This document shows positions 44,401 to 53,106 of a DNA stretch of 64,000 nucleotides, piece after piece. A program made the translations under genes and the position numbers. Source of the stretch: Chondrus crispus (lineage: Eukaryota > Rhodophyta > Florideophyceae > Gigartinales > Gigartinaceae). The stretch spans positions 1-64,000 of the forward strand of contig NW_005179283.1 of NCBI RefSeq assembly GCF_000350225.1, given 5' to 3'. The notes under the pieces were generated by a model. The model was not told the origin of the DNA. It searched no databases and saw only the letters and a program-made list of their open reading frames with translations. How positions within the stretch are numbered: position 1 is the stretch's first letter; the number at the start of each line of letters is the position of its first letter.

Positions 44401-46573
44401 CTAGAAGGCTAGCACCGAGAACCTCAGACACAAAATGAATTGTCTCTTTAGAATTGTATCCTCTGTCAGCCGCAAATATGGCGTCAGGCATAGGACGTAG
44501 AGCCCCTGTAGTAGATACCCCTTGCAGAAGCTGAGCCAATCTCTCCCACATATGCAATAGCTTCTCGCCGCTACGCGAAAAGTGACATGCCAGGAAGAAG
44601 GGATTTAGAGCACTGCATAATGCGTTCCCAACAGGCCCGAGTACTTTCTTCTGGTCGTTTAGTTGCTTTAAGTAGGTGAGATCGACTACTGCTCGCGACG
44701 CCATTCTCAGATGGTCATCGTCGAGAGATAGTACGGTGGCGTTGGGAACATAGAGAAATTCTCTGTTAATCGCCGCAGTCTCCGCTTCGACCAGTCTCCG
44801 CTTCGACCTCTGCAATGAGAGTCGTAGCCCTATTCGCTGTGCGAGACCAGCCCGTAGCAGACATGTCGTAGGTGCTCCTTTTTTCCTTTGTGCCGCAAAG
44901 GGCACCCCACACGGAGTGGTATCTATCAGCTTTGATTCCCATTTGAAACAAGAAGTCACCTTTAGAAACGTCACAAAGTGTGCTTGCTGATTCTCCATAA
45001 GCGACACAAAGGACATGCAAGATAAGTAGACCCAACAGCTCTTCTTTCGTCTTGCCTGCCTTCCCCTGTTGGTACAAAACTCGAATTGCACCGTATCGTA
45101 ACTTCTTCAACAAACAGTCGGAAACGAATGTCTGCACGCAGCTCAATGGCGTCAAGTTCACTTCCTCGTTGCGTTCATCAAATTCTTCCACGGTCCTAGT
45201 CTCCACATCCGCAATAACCTTGTCCAGCACTTCGTTAGCCTCCATAACGAAACGCTTCTCTAGCGATTCATTCACGTCATCCAACCTGACAGAGATCTCT
45301 CCAAACGGATCGTCGTACTGCCAGGTGTCCATCCCCCCCGTCCTCTGCGCTTGCGCACGCGCTTCTATCTCTTCAGGCGTAACAGTGGCCCGAAGAGATA
45401 AATTGTCTTCCTCTTGGACGTCCTCCCAGGGACAAACCGCAAAACGTTCATCGTCGAAATCGTGATAGATGCGACTATCGAGATCTTCACAAAGGGAAGC
45501 GCCAAACTCTCCCCCGGTGGCGCAAAACGTAGCCATGTACGATGAACGGCCTAGCTCGTGCACTTCCTGACGCGACACAGTAGTTTCAAACTCTTCGAGC
45601 TCAACGAACGGCGCACTGCTAGCGTGAGAAGATGCGGAACTTGAACCAGGAAGAAAGAGCTCTTCAGAGGAGGAGAACTGCAAGTCTGAGTTGGGAGATT
45701 CGTGAACAAAAGCCTCTGTAGGCAAAAACACTGGGGGCGCCGGACCACTTCTCAGAGGCGTGTTCTGAAAGTCGGAATCGTCCAATGGTAGACTGGCAGA
45801 GCTTCGATGGCATTCTGTGGTCTGAACAGGCGCACGAGGGGAAACATTTGGCGATATGTGGTCAGTTGACACGCCTTCATCGACAATAATATCTCCAACG
45901 CCTCCCAAACTGTCCGGAACACCTTCTTCGGATCGCGAAGCAGTGCTACTAGTATCGTAGAGGTCTACAAGCCCCAGTTGGTTTTCGGGGTAGTGCTGCT
46001 GAGCCGTAATCGTTGGCTGAGACTCTGGAGGAATAGCATCACCAGCGGCAGCCTGTATGTCCTCAGTATCTCTCCTTCTAACTCCCCGGAATAATCGGGG
46101 ATTGGGGCTATGTTCATCATAGCTGATATGTCTTCTGGGCATAACATATGCTGAAGGAAGCTGCTCCTGGAAAGCGCGCCTGAAATGGTCTCAGGGGCGG
46201 TTTTGGGACATAAAACTGAAGAGATGTGAGAGAAGGGGTACTTTTTGAGATGACGAGCACGTTTTTTGAAGAGATATGCGACCTGGTGTGGAACAGTCAC
46301 CTCTCACGTCTCAAACAGGCATCACAAAAAGAGAGAATTTGATCATTTTTGTGAGGTTGGAGACGATTGAGCGACACGCTCCAACCCACCGTCACAATCA
46401 GTATCTCATCTCTTAAACCAATCACAGTTTGAGTGTGAATTTGGAGACGGTGTAAGGACACTGCACCTATTTATGGCACTGGTCCAACCTGTGGAGGATG
46501 AGTCACCGCAAAATGTCCCAAAACGTCACAAACTATTGTGACGCCCGAAATCGTCACAAACCGGAGCATAGGG
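41472..46573 (-). mobile_element. 5.1-kb piggyBac-like transposon encoding transposase plus YqaJ nuclease
   Basis: The ends are CCCTATGCTC (41472-41481) and its complement (46564-46573), with further shared TTGTGACGA and GGGACAT subterminal words. Flanked by ATAG (41468-41471 and 46574-46577). One long minus-strand coding region fills the element. CCC...GGG tips are piggyBac-like, but the target is not TTAA. Confidence 0.75.
41912..46142 (-). pseudogene. DDE transposase with embedded YqaJ-type nuclease
   Basis: Three open segments on the minus strand form one original reading frame of about 1,400 codons. Segment 46142-44766 is an acidic N-terminal region ending in a helical domain (SDCLLKKLRYGAIRVLY). 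A 16-bp tandem duplication (44777-44792 and 44793-44808) shifts the frame into segment 45091-43403. That segment carries the first catalytic Asp (VLSLDDDHLRM) and the second (IFAADRGYNS). A single in-frame TGA (43403-43405) then leads to 43402-41912. There a nuclease domain has GTRNENNIVE, LADSPDALLS, VYVVEVKT and YRSQVLHHAATLAI, the pattern of YqaJ/lambda-exonuclease PD-(D/E)XK enzymes. It is followed by NNLKGGVDVISRYLRT, like the third piggyBac acidic motif, and a C-terminal Cys/His cluster (CVLC, CPAC, CTAC). The piggyBac link is by motif only. Confidence 0.7.
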
Positions 46574-46577
46574 ATAG

Positions 46578-46970
46578 GCTCGGGTCTGAGGTCTGAGGGC
46601 CGTTCCTAACTAACTATCATACTGTGTACGGTACAGTATGTCCAGTACAGGTTACCAGCAAAATCGATGAAGTAGCCTGTCGATTCACCTCGGACTTTCC
46701 CCAACAGCATGCGGAGTTGGCTGTCTGTCTTTCCGAGAGCGTGATCGGCCCAGGCATCGGTTTGATTCCTGGCTCTTGGACTCAGGAAGACATCCCTTTT
46801 TTGTCATTGGCAGCTCTTTTTATGGCGAGAGATCTAAGTCTTGAGCGCTCACATATCTGGGAGGAGTGCACGCATTGTTGCTCTTTCCAATGCGCAGCAA
46901 AACTGTCCAGGAGTCTATGAGCAAACTGAAGCTTATTGCTCTTTGTTAACTGTCTCATATTCATCAACGG
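46578..46970. other. Intergenic, leader of BACK gene
   Basis: A 98-codon frame (46624-46920) has no recognisable family. The sequence is probably the upstream region of the BACK-domain gene, or a lost BTB exon. Confidence 0.4.
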
Positions 46971-47948
46971 ATGGGCGACCGCGAAGTTGACTTCAACGCA
47001 CATCAAGGGTGGTGCATCGACTCCTCTCATCCGTCTCGCCCTATCTTGAATCTTGACACTATTTTTGAACATCTATCCAATTTATACCCGAGTCATGAAG
47101 CAGAGAGCAACGCAAAAAAGTCCTGGATTCGCGATGTAGAAACTTTTGTCCAAGCGCACATCGAGGAGATTATTGCGAGCAAGCAATTTATTCGCGCACC
47201 AATATCCGCTTTGCAGAGGATTCTCTCCCTTCCTTGCCTCAAGACTACGGAAGATTATATCTTGGAGCGTGTTCTGCAGTACGCAGCAGATGCCGCAAAT
47301 GTTCTCGCGGACTCTCCTTCCTTTTGGACAGAGGACGAAAGAGAAGTTGTTCTTCCCGTGTTGCTTCAGCTTTTCCCATACATCCGCATTTTCTCACTGT
47401 CCACTGACGAATTTCTGCACACCGTCGAGCCGATGAAAATCCTCGATGTACCAGAACTTATCCAGAAATATAAGTTTGACGCCCTTGCAAGGCAGATAAG
47501 CAGTGAAAGTTCCCGCAATATAAAAGGCCATACAATCGCCAGCATCAAACAATGCTACAAGGATCCGAGGATGCGTCAGGAAATTCTGCTTCAGCGTCTG
47601 CGTGGATCTATTGCGATATCAGAGTCGGCCCATCCATACTACGAGGGAGAGGACGAGATTTTAGAGGAGGTATCCGTTGCCCCTTGGACACCGCGCATAC
47701 TGGTAGAAATCGACCGACGTTCTTCCATTGGTATCGGGGCGCAACTCACATTTTACCGAGATCCAGATGCCAAAGATGTTATCGGAACATGGCACGAGAT
47801 GTGGCCGAAAGGACGACATGGCGTCAAGAGCTTTGTAGTCAGTGGCCATCGATTGTTTGTTGGATTCCGCAGCTGTTTCTTTGAAGAAACAAAGTGGGGA
47901 TGGAAACTGCTTGTTACTCCTCTTTTTCAATCTCAGGATTTCGAGTGA
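46971..47948 (+). CDS. BACK-domain protein
   Basis: A single-exon product of 325 aa. Residues 45-145 form a helical region (FVQAHIEEIIASKQFIRAPI, SLPCLKTTEDYILERVLQY, then VVLPVLLQLFPYIRIFSLS and FLHTVEPMKIL) that fits a BACK domain, the part following BTB in cullin-3 substrate adaptors: helices around L..L......V..E..v..a...W. The C-terminal 120 residues are beta-rich (LTFYRDPDAKDVIGTW, FVVSGHRLFVGF) and could be a galactose-binding or TRAF/PHR-like module. No BTB domain is seen upstream in this frame. A role in ubiquitin ligase targeting is inferred only from the domain. Confidence 0.6.
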   Translation: MGDREVDFNAHQGWCIDSSHPSRPILNLDTIFEHLSNLYPSHEAESNAKKSWIRDVETFVQAHIEEIIASKQFIRAPISALQRILSLPCLKTTEDYILERVLQYAADAANVLADSPSFWTEDEREVVLPVLLQLFPYIRIFSLSTDEFLHTVEPMKILDVPELIQKYKFDALARQISSESSRNIKGHTIASIKQCYKDPRMRQEILLQRLRGSIAISESAHPYYEGEDEILEEVSVAPWTPRILVEIDRRSSIGIGAQLTFYRDPDAKDVIGTWHEMWPKGRHGVKSFVVSGHRLFVGFRSCFFEETKWGWKLLVTPLFQSQDFE

Positions 47949-48156
47949 GGATGTGGGTTCGTGACTCCGTCCATGATACACCAAGCGGAAATTCTCGTAC
48001 AATCAGCTTCACGGAGAAGCGCCCGATATACTTGTTTTACACCCTAGGGAAATATCTAGTCAATGACTACACCTAAACCAAACAGACGCAGCCGCTTCGA
48101 CATCATCAGGCAGGTCGTCTTTGTCAGTGTCTAACAGGAAGAGGACATAGTTGCTG

Positions 48157-49365
48157 TCATGAGACCTTCTTGTGTTCGTCCGGGGAGTTCTTTGTAACAG
48201 ACGAAGATGCTTCATTTTGAGATGCTGCTTGTCGACTGATTGAATGCGATTTTTGTTGCTTTCGCTTTGCAAGCATGACCTGCATGGTTGTAATTGAATT
48301 GCCTACGAAGTTGGCGAAGGAAAGGAGACTAAGAAACAAAATTTGCACTTCCTTTGGATAATCCATGTAAATCGTAAAAAGGCGGTAGGCTTGCGAGCCT
48401 TGCATGATCTGACCGAGAACAATTAAGGGAAGTAGCAGGCGCATGGTCTCACTCCAGTGGATTTGGGTGGAATCGGAACTCGCTACATCCATCTCGTTCA
48501 CCAGCCCTAGCGATCGCAAGGTGTACAGGCGTGCCATTTGATATCGAGTCTGAAAAATCATAAGAATAGAATTATACAAACCAAATGTGTGTAGCGGGCG
48601 GCGGAAGCGAGCGTACGACTCCCCATCTGGCCAAGTGAGGAGTAGGACGCCCTGCATCATCGTAAAGTAGTGATGAATAATCCACCAGGCACGGATATTA
48701 GAGCCATTTGCGCGAAGGATGTTCTCCCTGACGGCTAAGGTGACGTAATAACATGAGAGGGCCAACTGCAGCGACATGTGCAACCAGCGGTAATCTTCAA
48801 AGTATAAACACAGGGCACATGTGACGACGAATAACGGTGCAAGTTTCATCTTGAGCCTCTCATATTCGCGCTTGAATGCCATACGTTCGGACTTGCGCGG
48901 GAAGCGAACATTTATTGAACCCAGGAACAGTTCAACAAACATGCCTCCAGTGGCGGGCATGAGTAATTGCATGTCCTTAAGGCGAGTGCGCAAGTGGGAC
49001 AGGTAGTCTTCAAATTCTTCAGGGCCTACAAAATCCGTTCCGGAGTCACCAGGTGATACGACAGGCTTTCGCTTAAGTGCGCTCTCGGGTCTTGGGGGCA
49101 TCCCACTGCTGGGCTTGTTTGTTTCCTCGGTTTGTGACGCGGGTGGAGGAGACGCGGACGAGGACTTAGTTGCTACGACCGCTTTGAGGCTCTTTGACTG
49201 TTTGTTAACTGCCTTCTCAAACGTATCCTGCAGGCCGTGGAGCTCGCTCATGCGGTGACGCAGTCCTTTCCCCATGTCATCAAGCTCATCTTGTGCCTTG
49301 GCAATGACTCGCATGGCGGCGCGATTGACGCGACCGCCCGAGGCGGTCCCGGCCATGATCACCAT
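48157..49365 (-). CDS. TMEM120/TACAN-like membrane protein
   Basis: 402 aa, single exon. The N terminus is coiled-coil (AKAQDELDDMGKGLRHRMSE) with a Ser/Pro-rich acidic insert. The second half has several transmembrane helices and the family signature: FLGSINVRFPRKSERMAFK, then WWIIHHYFTMMQGVLLLTWP. This identifies the TMPIT/TMEM120 family, six-helix proteins of the nuclear envelope and ER, structurally related to fatty-acid elongases and bound to coenzyme A in known members. The C-terminal tail is hydrophilic. Either the first ATG (49365) or the next in-frame ATG (49356) may be used. The frame is intact. Confidence 0.85.
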   Translation of the reverse strand: MVIMAGTASGGRVNRAAMRVIAKAQDELDDMGKGLRHRMSELHGLQDTFEKAVNKQSKSLKAVVATKSSSASPPPASQTEETNKPSSGMPPRPESALKRKPVVSPGDSGTDFVGPEEFEDYLSHLRTRLKDMQLLMPATGGMFVELFLGSINVRFPRKSERMAFKREYERLKMKLAPLFVVTCALCLYFEDYRWLHMSLQLALSCYYVTLAVRENILRANGSNIRAWWIIHHYFTMMQGVLLLTWPDGESYARFRRPLHTFGLYNSILMIFQTRYQMARLYTLRSLGLVNEMDVASSDSTQIHWSETMRLLLPLIVLGQIMQGSQAYRLFTIYMDYPKEVQILFLSLLSFANFVGNSITTMQVMLAKRKQQKSHSISRQAASQNEASSSVTKNSPDEHKKVS

Positions 49366-51105
49366 CGTTCAGGTGACGTCGATGACGATGGAAGGCGGGA
49401 AGCCAGCTTCGCAGTTGAGGGCATCGGACAGGAGAGACGAAGATGATTGATGGCGGAAGCTAGAAGTGTGGTTGTGGCTGAACCAGACTTGGTCTTCAAA
49501 TGCGGTGGTGGACAGCACGAGAAGTGAACTTGCGGTGAGATTCTAGAATCGAATGACATGACTGGCAGTTGTGCCTGTCGAAATCTCACTTTATTTAACA
49601 CATTTTTATTGTACCCTGATTTATTATTATTTCATTGTGCTTCCGCAGTCGCAGGACATATAGATCATACTCCAATCCGGTGTGAGCGCGTGCAGATTGC
49701 ATGAAAGCATGTGAGCAACAACGAATGGCAGGATCAGTTGCAACTCTGGAGCATTGCTGAATCTAACCTTTTATTAAGATGTGGAAGGGGGGAGATGTTG
49801 CGAATGCGATCGTCAAAGACTGCTGTGCGCAGCAAGGTCCACCTCAGGCCATTTGTCTTCAAGGAGCAAGCAATCGCGTAGGATTCGGTCGTGCGCCCGT
49901 GGCTTTTCGTCGTCAGCGGCCTCAGCAGCACCCCCAGGCTGCTAGATCGCCTTTGTGACAAAACCGCCCAGCACGGACGCAAAACTGGGCGGGGCGATGT
50001 GACTTCGTAGCCAGAGGCGAGGCCACCTGTTTTGAAAGCGTGACGTGCAAACGCGTTGCGGACTCAAGTATGGCGACGCACTACCCTAACGCCGGGCTTG
50101 CAATTGGACTTTTGCTCGCCGAAGGCGTCCACAGCGCAGTGGTGCAGCGGACACGCATTCGTCTACCATCCCATCGCAGATCTCCCCACCCCCGCCCACG
50201 CTCGCGCCATCACCAAGTACCGCGTTCGGGGCTCAGCGGACTGACATCTGTCGCTCCCTCATCTCCCAAGACGCTCACCCGTCCAGCAGCTGTCCACGTC
50301 GCCGTCCGCCTCTACAACGCGACGCACGTGCTGTACCATTCTTCGATCCCACACTTATCGCTCTACGTGCTCCAAATGATTTCACGAGCTCTGTACCACT
50401 GATCCCCACGCCCTCTCCTGAGCGCTCGTCCCCGTCGCCCGTGCGTCCGCATCCACATCCGCGCCTGTGTGCATGCCCCCTCTCGCCTTCCCTTGTGCCC
50501 ACGCCAACGCCGCCGCTCGCCGCAAAACCTGTGCCCGCACTTGCGTCCGTGTTGGCGCCAGCAACCCCACCAGCGTCTGTGCCCATTCTCCCGCCTCCTG
50601 TGCCCGCGGACCCTGACACGTCGGATTGCATCCCTACAGCCCCTGCCACAACGCCCCGTTTTTTCCTTCACGGAGAAAGTTCAAGGTCTCCCAAGGCGCT
50701 CTAGTGCTATTTTACGACATACCAGACGCACACATTTGTTTCGGCCTCAACTACGTGAACGCCCCTGCATGTCGAGTTCAACGTCTCCACCGCCTCCCTC
50801 CACCCGCCTTCTCTGCCTCCTTGGCGCACCTGTTTGCTTGTACCTTGCTTAATATTGTCACTCTAGAAGTCCAGTTGCCTTTACGCCATAGTACTGCGAC
50901 TCGGCGTCACGGCCTCCGCATGACTTATCGCGCTAACCCTGTGAACACCCTGTGAGTTCAGGGCTGAACATTTGCGCACTCTTCTGTTACTGTAATTTAG
51001 TAGTCGCCTTTGACGAGTCACACTCCTCTATCGTACTGTAAGTTTTTGAAACATTCACACAGTGGTATAAATAGCAAAAAGTTTCTCCCCCTGGTGCGCT
51101 CAGTT
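49366..51105. other. Intergenic; possible decayed Pro-rich gene
   Basis: A plus-strand stretch from about 50040 to 50955 has protein-like pieces in changing frames: MATHYPNAGLAIGLLLAEGV, then a Pro/Ala-rich stretch (50270-50704) and ALVLFYDIPDAHICFGLNYV (50680-50955). No family is recognised. It could be a spliced gene with introns I cannot place or a pseudogene. 49400-50000 shows nothing. Confidence 0.3.
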
Positions 51106-51201
51106 GCCGGTGTGGCCAAGTGGCTATGACAACCTCCGAAGGCGTTGGTCTTGTACATTCGTGTCAACCAAAGATCACGGGTTCGAATCCCGTCATCGGC
51201 T
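51106..51201 (+). tRNA. tRNA-Thr (anticodon TGT) with two insertions
   Basis: Acceptor arm 51106-51112 with 51194-51200, discriminator T. D stem 51115-51117 with 51141-51143. Anticodon stem TTGGT/ACCAA (51145-51149, 51167-51171), loop CT-TGT-A-A. T arm ACGGG/CCCGT with loop TTCGAAT (51177-51193). A 10-nt intron (51156-51165) sits at the canonical 37/38 position. The D-loop (51119-51139) is 21 nt instead of about 8, so about 13 extra nt, probably an ectopic intron as known in the red alga Cyanidioschyzon merolae. All stems pair, with one G-U in the acceptor. Confidence 0.85.
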
Positions 51202-51210
51202 TCGAGAAAA

Positions 51211-51215
51211 TTTTT
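51211..51215 (+). terminator. Pol III T5 terminator of tRNA-Thr
   Basis: TTTTT begins 10 bases after the tRNA 3' end, the usual position for RNA polymerase III termination. Confidence 0.6.
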
Positions 51216-51372
51216 GATCAGAAGTGGACCGGACTACCTTTATACGTGGACATGATCGTTCTACTCGGTGGGCGCTGCAACAGTATCAACTTCGCACTTC
51301 GCTGCTATAGTCTGATCAGTTGGACTTCGCACAGCCAAAAATCTGCGCTCTTGGTCTTCACCACCAACCACG

Positions 51373-51648
51373 ATGCAATCTCTTTTTATGCGATACGCGT
51401 CTTTCCCTTCACTGTTCACAAGACAAGTTCGCACGCTCATGCCGCGTCCGGGCAAGACTCACCAGGGAGCAGCTGCGCGCTTTGTCGTCGCCGAGGGCCG
51501 CTATCAGAAGGGTAATGTTTTTCGCCATCGTGCCGGAAAAGCGCACCTCAACACAAAAAAAAGCTCTTCGAGACTTCGCAGACTCAAGCGGACTACTCTT
51601 GTAAGCAAGAGCCAGGTAAAATCTATGCTTCGCCTTCTTGGTAGGTAG
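51373..51648 (+). CDS. Organellar ribosomal protein bL35
   Basis: 91 aa. The mature part starts near residue 23 (MPRPGKTHQGAAARFVVAEG) and shows the bL35 pattern K-TH-GAAKRF, then RHRAGKAHLNTKKSS, RLRRLKRTTLVSKSQVK and a short Lys/Arg helix. The first 22 residues (Arg, Ser and aromatic, no acid) are a likely targeting peptide. bL35 is a small component of the large ribosomal subunit. Because red-algal plastids usually encode their own rpl35, a mitochondrial destination is likely, but I cannot prove it. It begins 172 bases after the tRNA gene. Confidence 0.85.
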   Translation: MQSLFMRYASFPSLFTRQVRTLMPRPGKTHQGAAARFVVAEGRYQKGNVFRHRAGKAHLNTKKSSSRLRRLKRTTLVSKSQVKSMLRLLGR

Positions 51649-52218
51649 AAGTCCATATTTGAAGCTCATTCGATCTGATCAGGATCTTGCAGATCCGAAT
51701 GTCATCGCTTGGCGATGCTTTCGTGCGCCCTGGAAACTATGCAAGTCTTCGCGAAGGGATGCGAGTAGCTACGGGTATCGATCACAAGCCCTATCCCATA
51801 TGATTGTCGTACTGCCGCCGCCCACGTGTCCAAAGTCAGATTACTAGTACAAGATGGCCTTCTTCACACGTGCGGGGGGACTAAGCGATCTTCAAGACGA
51901 GATGGGATGCGAGTACTGCGCGTGATGGGTAAATTTCTGTGTTTACAGTCGACGTCTGCTGGGACTGTTGCTCACTCGCATAGTTGGGCAAGGGCAAAGG
52001 TCGGCAATTAAGTGGGAGTGCGAAAGTGTGGTGCAGAAGGTCCTGCGTTCTATTTGGTGAGCTGACCGCGGAGGGGCAAGTCGATATACGGAAAAAGGTC
52101 TGACGAAAGCCGTCTTCGTAAACACAGAGCGCTCTGCAAAAAGAATAATTTACGGACAATCGTACATCGCCAAGGAAGATACCTGAGGCCTGGGGTAGGG
52201 CCAAGCACAAACCCTTTG
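51649..52218. other. Intergenic, no gene supported
   Basis: 3' flank between the convergent bL35 and RLP24 genes. No repeat or RNA gene seen. Confidence 0.45.
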
Positions 52219-52710
52219 TCACTCCTCGATACGCGCGACCTCCTCTTCCATCTGTTGAACCGCCACATCCTTGCGCTCTGCGATTTTTTGTCTGACAATG
52301 AGCGGTTGCACGATATCTGCGCCCGTGGCAAGCTCGCGAAGCGCGTCCTTCCTCGTTTCCTTGACTCTCGTAACCATTCTCGTTTTGTAGAAATCCTTCT
52401 GTCTGGCCGACTTGATCTTGTCGATAGTCGGCAGGGCGCGCAAGGTGGTGGCCACGACCTCACGGTCGTATTTCTCGACGCGGTTGCGACGGCGCTCGAA
52501 AGCAAATGAAGAGTCAACGACGAGCTCTTTTCCGGCAGCTGCGCGGAAGGCCTTGGTCCAGCGAAGCTTACGTGGGTTACGCTTCATGTTGAAGTTCTTG
52601 CGGCATTTGGAGCGGCAGAAGCGGAAAACTTTTGAATCGTTGCGCACAAACATTGCGCCGTGCCCTGGGTATATGGTGGACGAACAGACGTAACATTTTT
52701 CCAGCCTCAT
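52219..52710 (-). CDS. RLP24: Ribosome biogenesis protein RLP24
   Basis: The frame is open from 52866, but conserved sequence starts at the ATG at 52710 ([11 protein letters not shown]), giving 163 aa, the same length as human RSL24D1. A Cys4 zinc-finger pattern (CYVC, then CRSKC) and [17 protein letters not shown] define the L24e fold. RLP24 differs from eL24 by its longer basic tail ([17 protein letters not shown]). In yeast it holds the place of eL24 in pre-60S particles and recruits the AAA ATPase Drg1/Afg2. The gap 52711-53106 to COG7 shows nothing. Confidence 0.9.
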   Translation of the reverse strand: MRLEKCYVCSSTIYPGHGAMFVRNDSKVFRFCRSKCRKNFNMKRNPRKLRWTKAFRAAAGKELVVDSSFAFERRRNRVEKYDREVVATTLRALPTIDKIKSARQKDFYKTRMVTRVKETRKDALRELATGADIVQPLIVRQKIAERKDVAVQQMEEEVARIEE

Positions 52711-53106
52711 TGCAAGAATGCGACAACGGTAGGAGGCAAACGCGAGTGTTTCAAGATGCGTTGGATGATGGGAGAAGGACGGCAAAGTGGGGAAAGCGAA
52801 TGGAGCGCCGGCGCAGGCGTTGGGCTCTAACAAAAATTTTGATTGCAATTTCAGAGCACCAACCAATCGTCTGATTTATCGTACAGTATGCTCTTTAATC
52901 CGAGAGGGCTGCAACACGTGTTCAACCCGGCATTGACTCGCCATCATACCATTCAACGTTGCCCGTGAGCAATCCGCTCCTGACACGACGGACCCACGTG
53001 CTTGAACCCATTGCCCCGCCCATCGCAACATATTTGGTAATGCGGCGAGCTCCACGCCTGCATTCTATGCTACAGGATCGCCGTACAACTTCTGGAGAGC
53101 CTTGAG

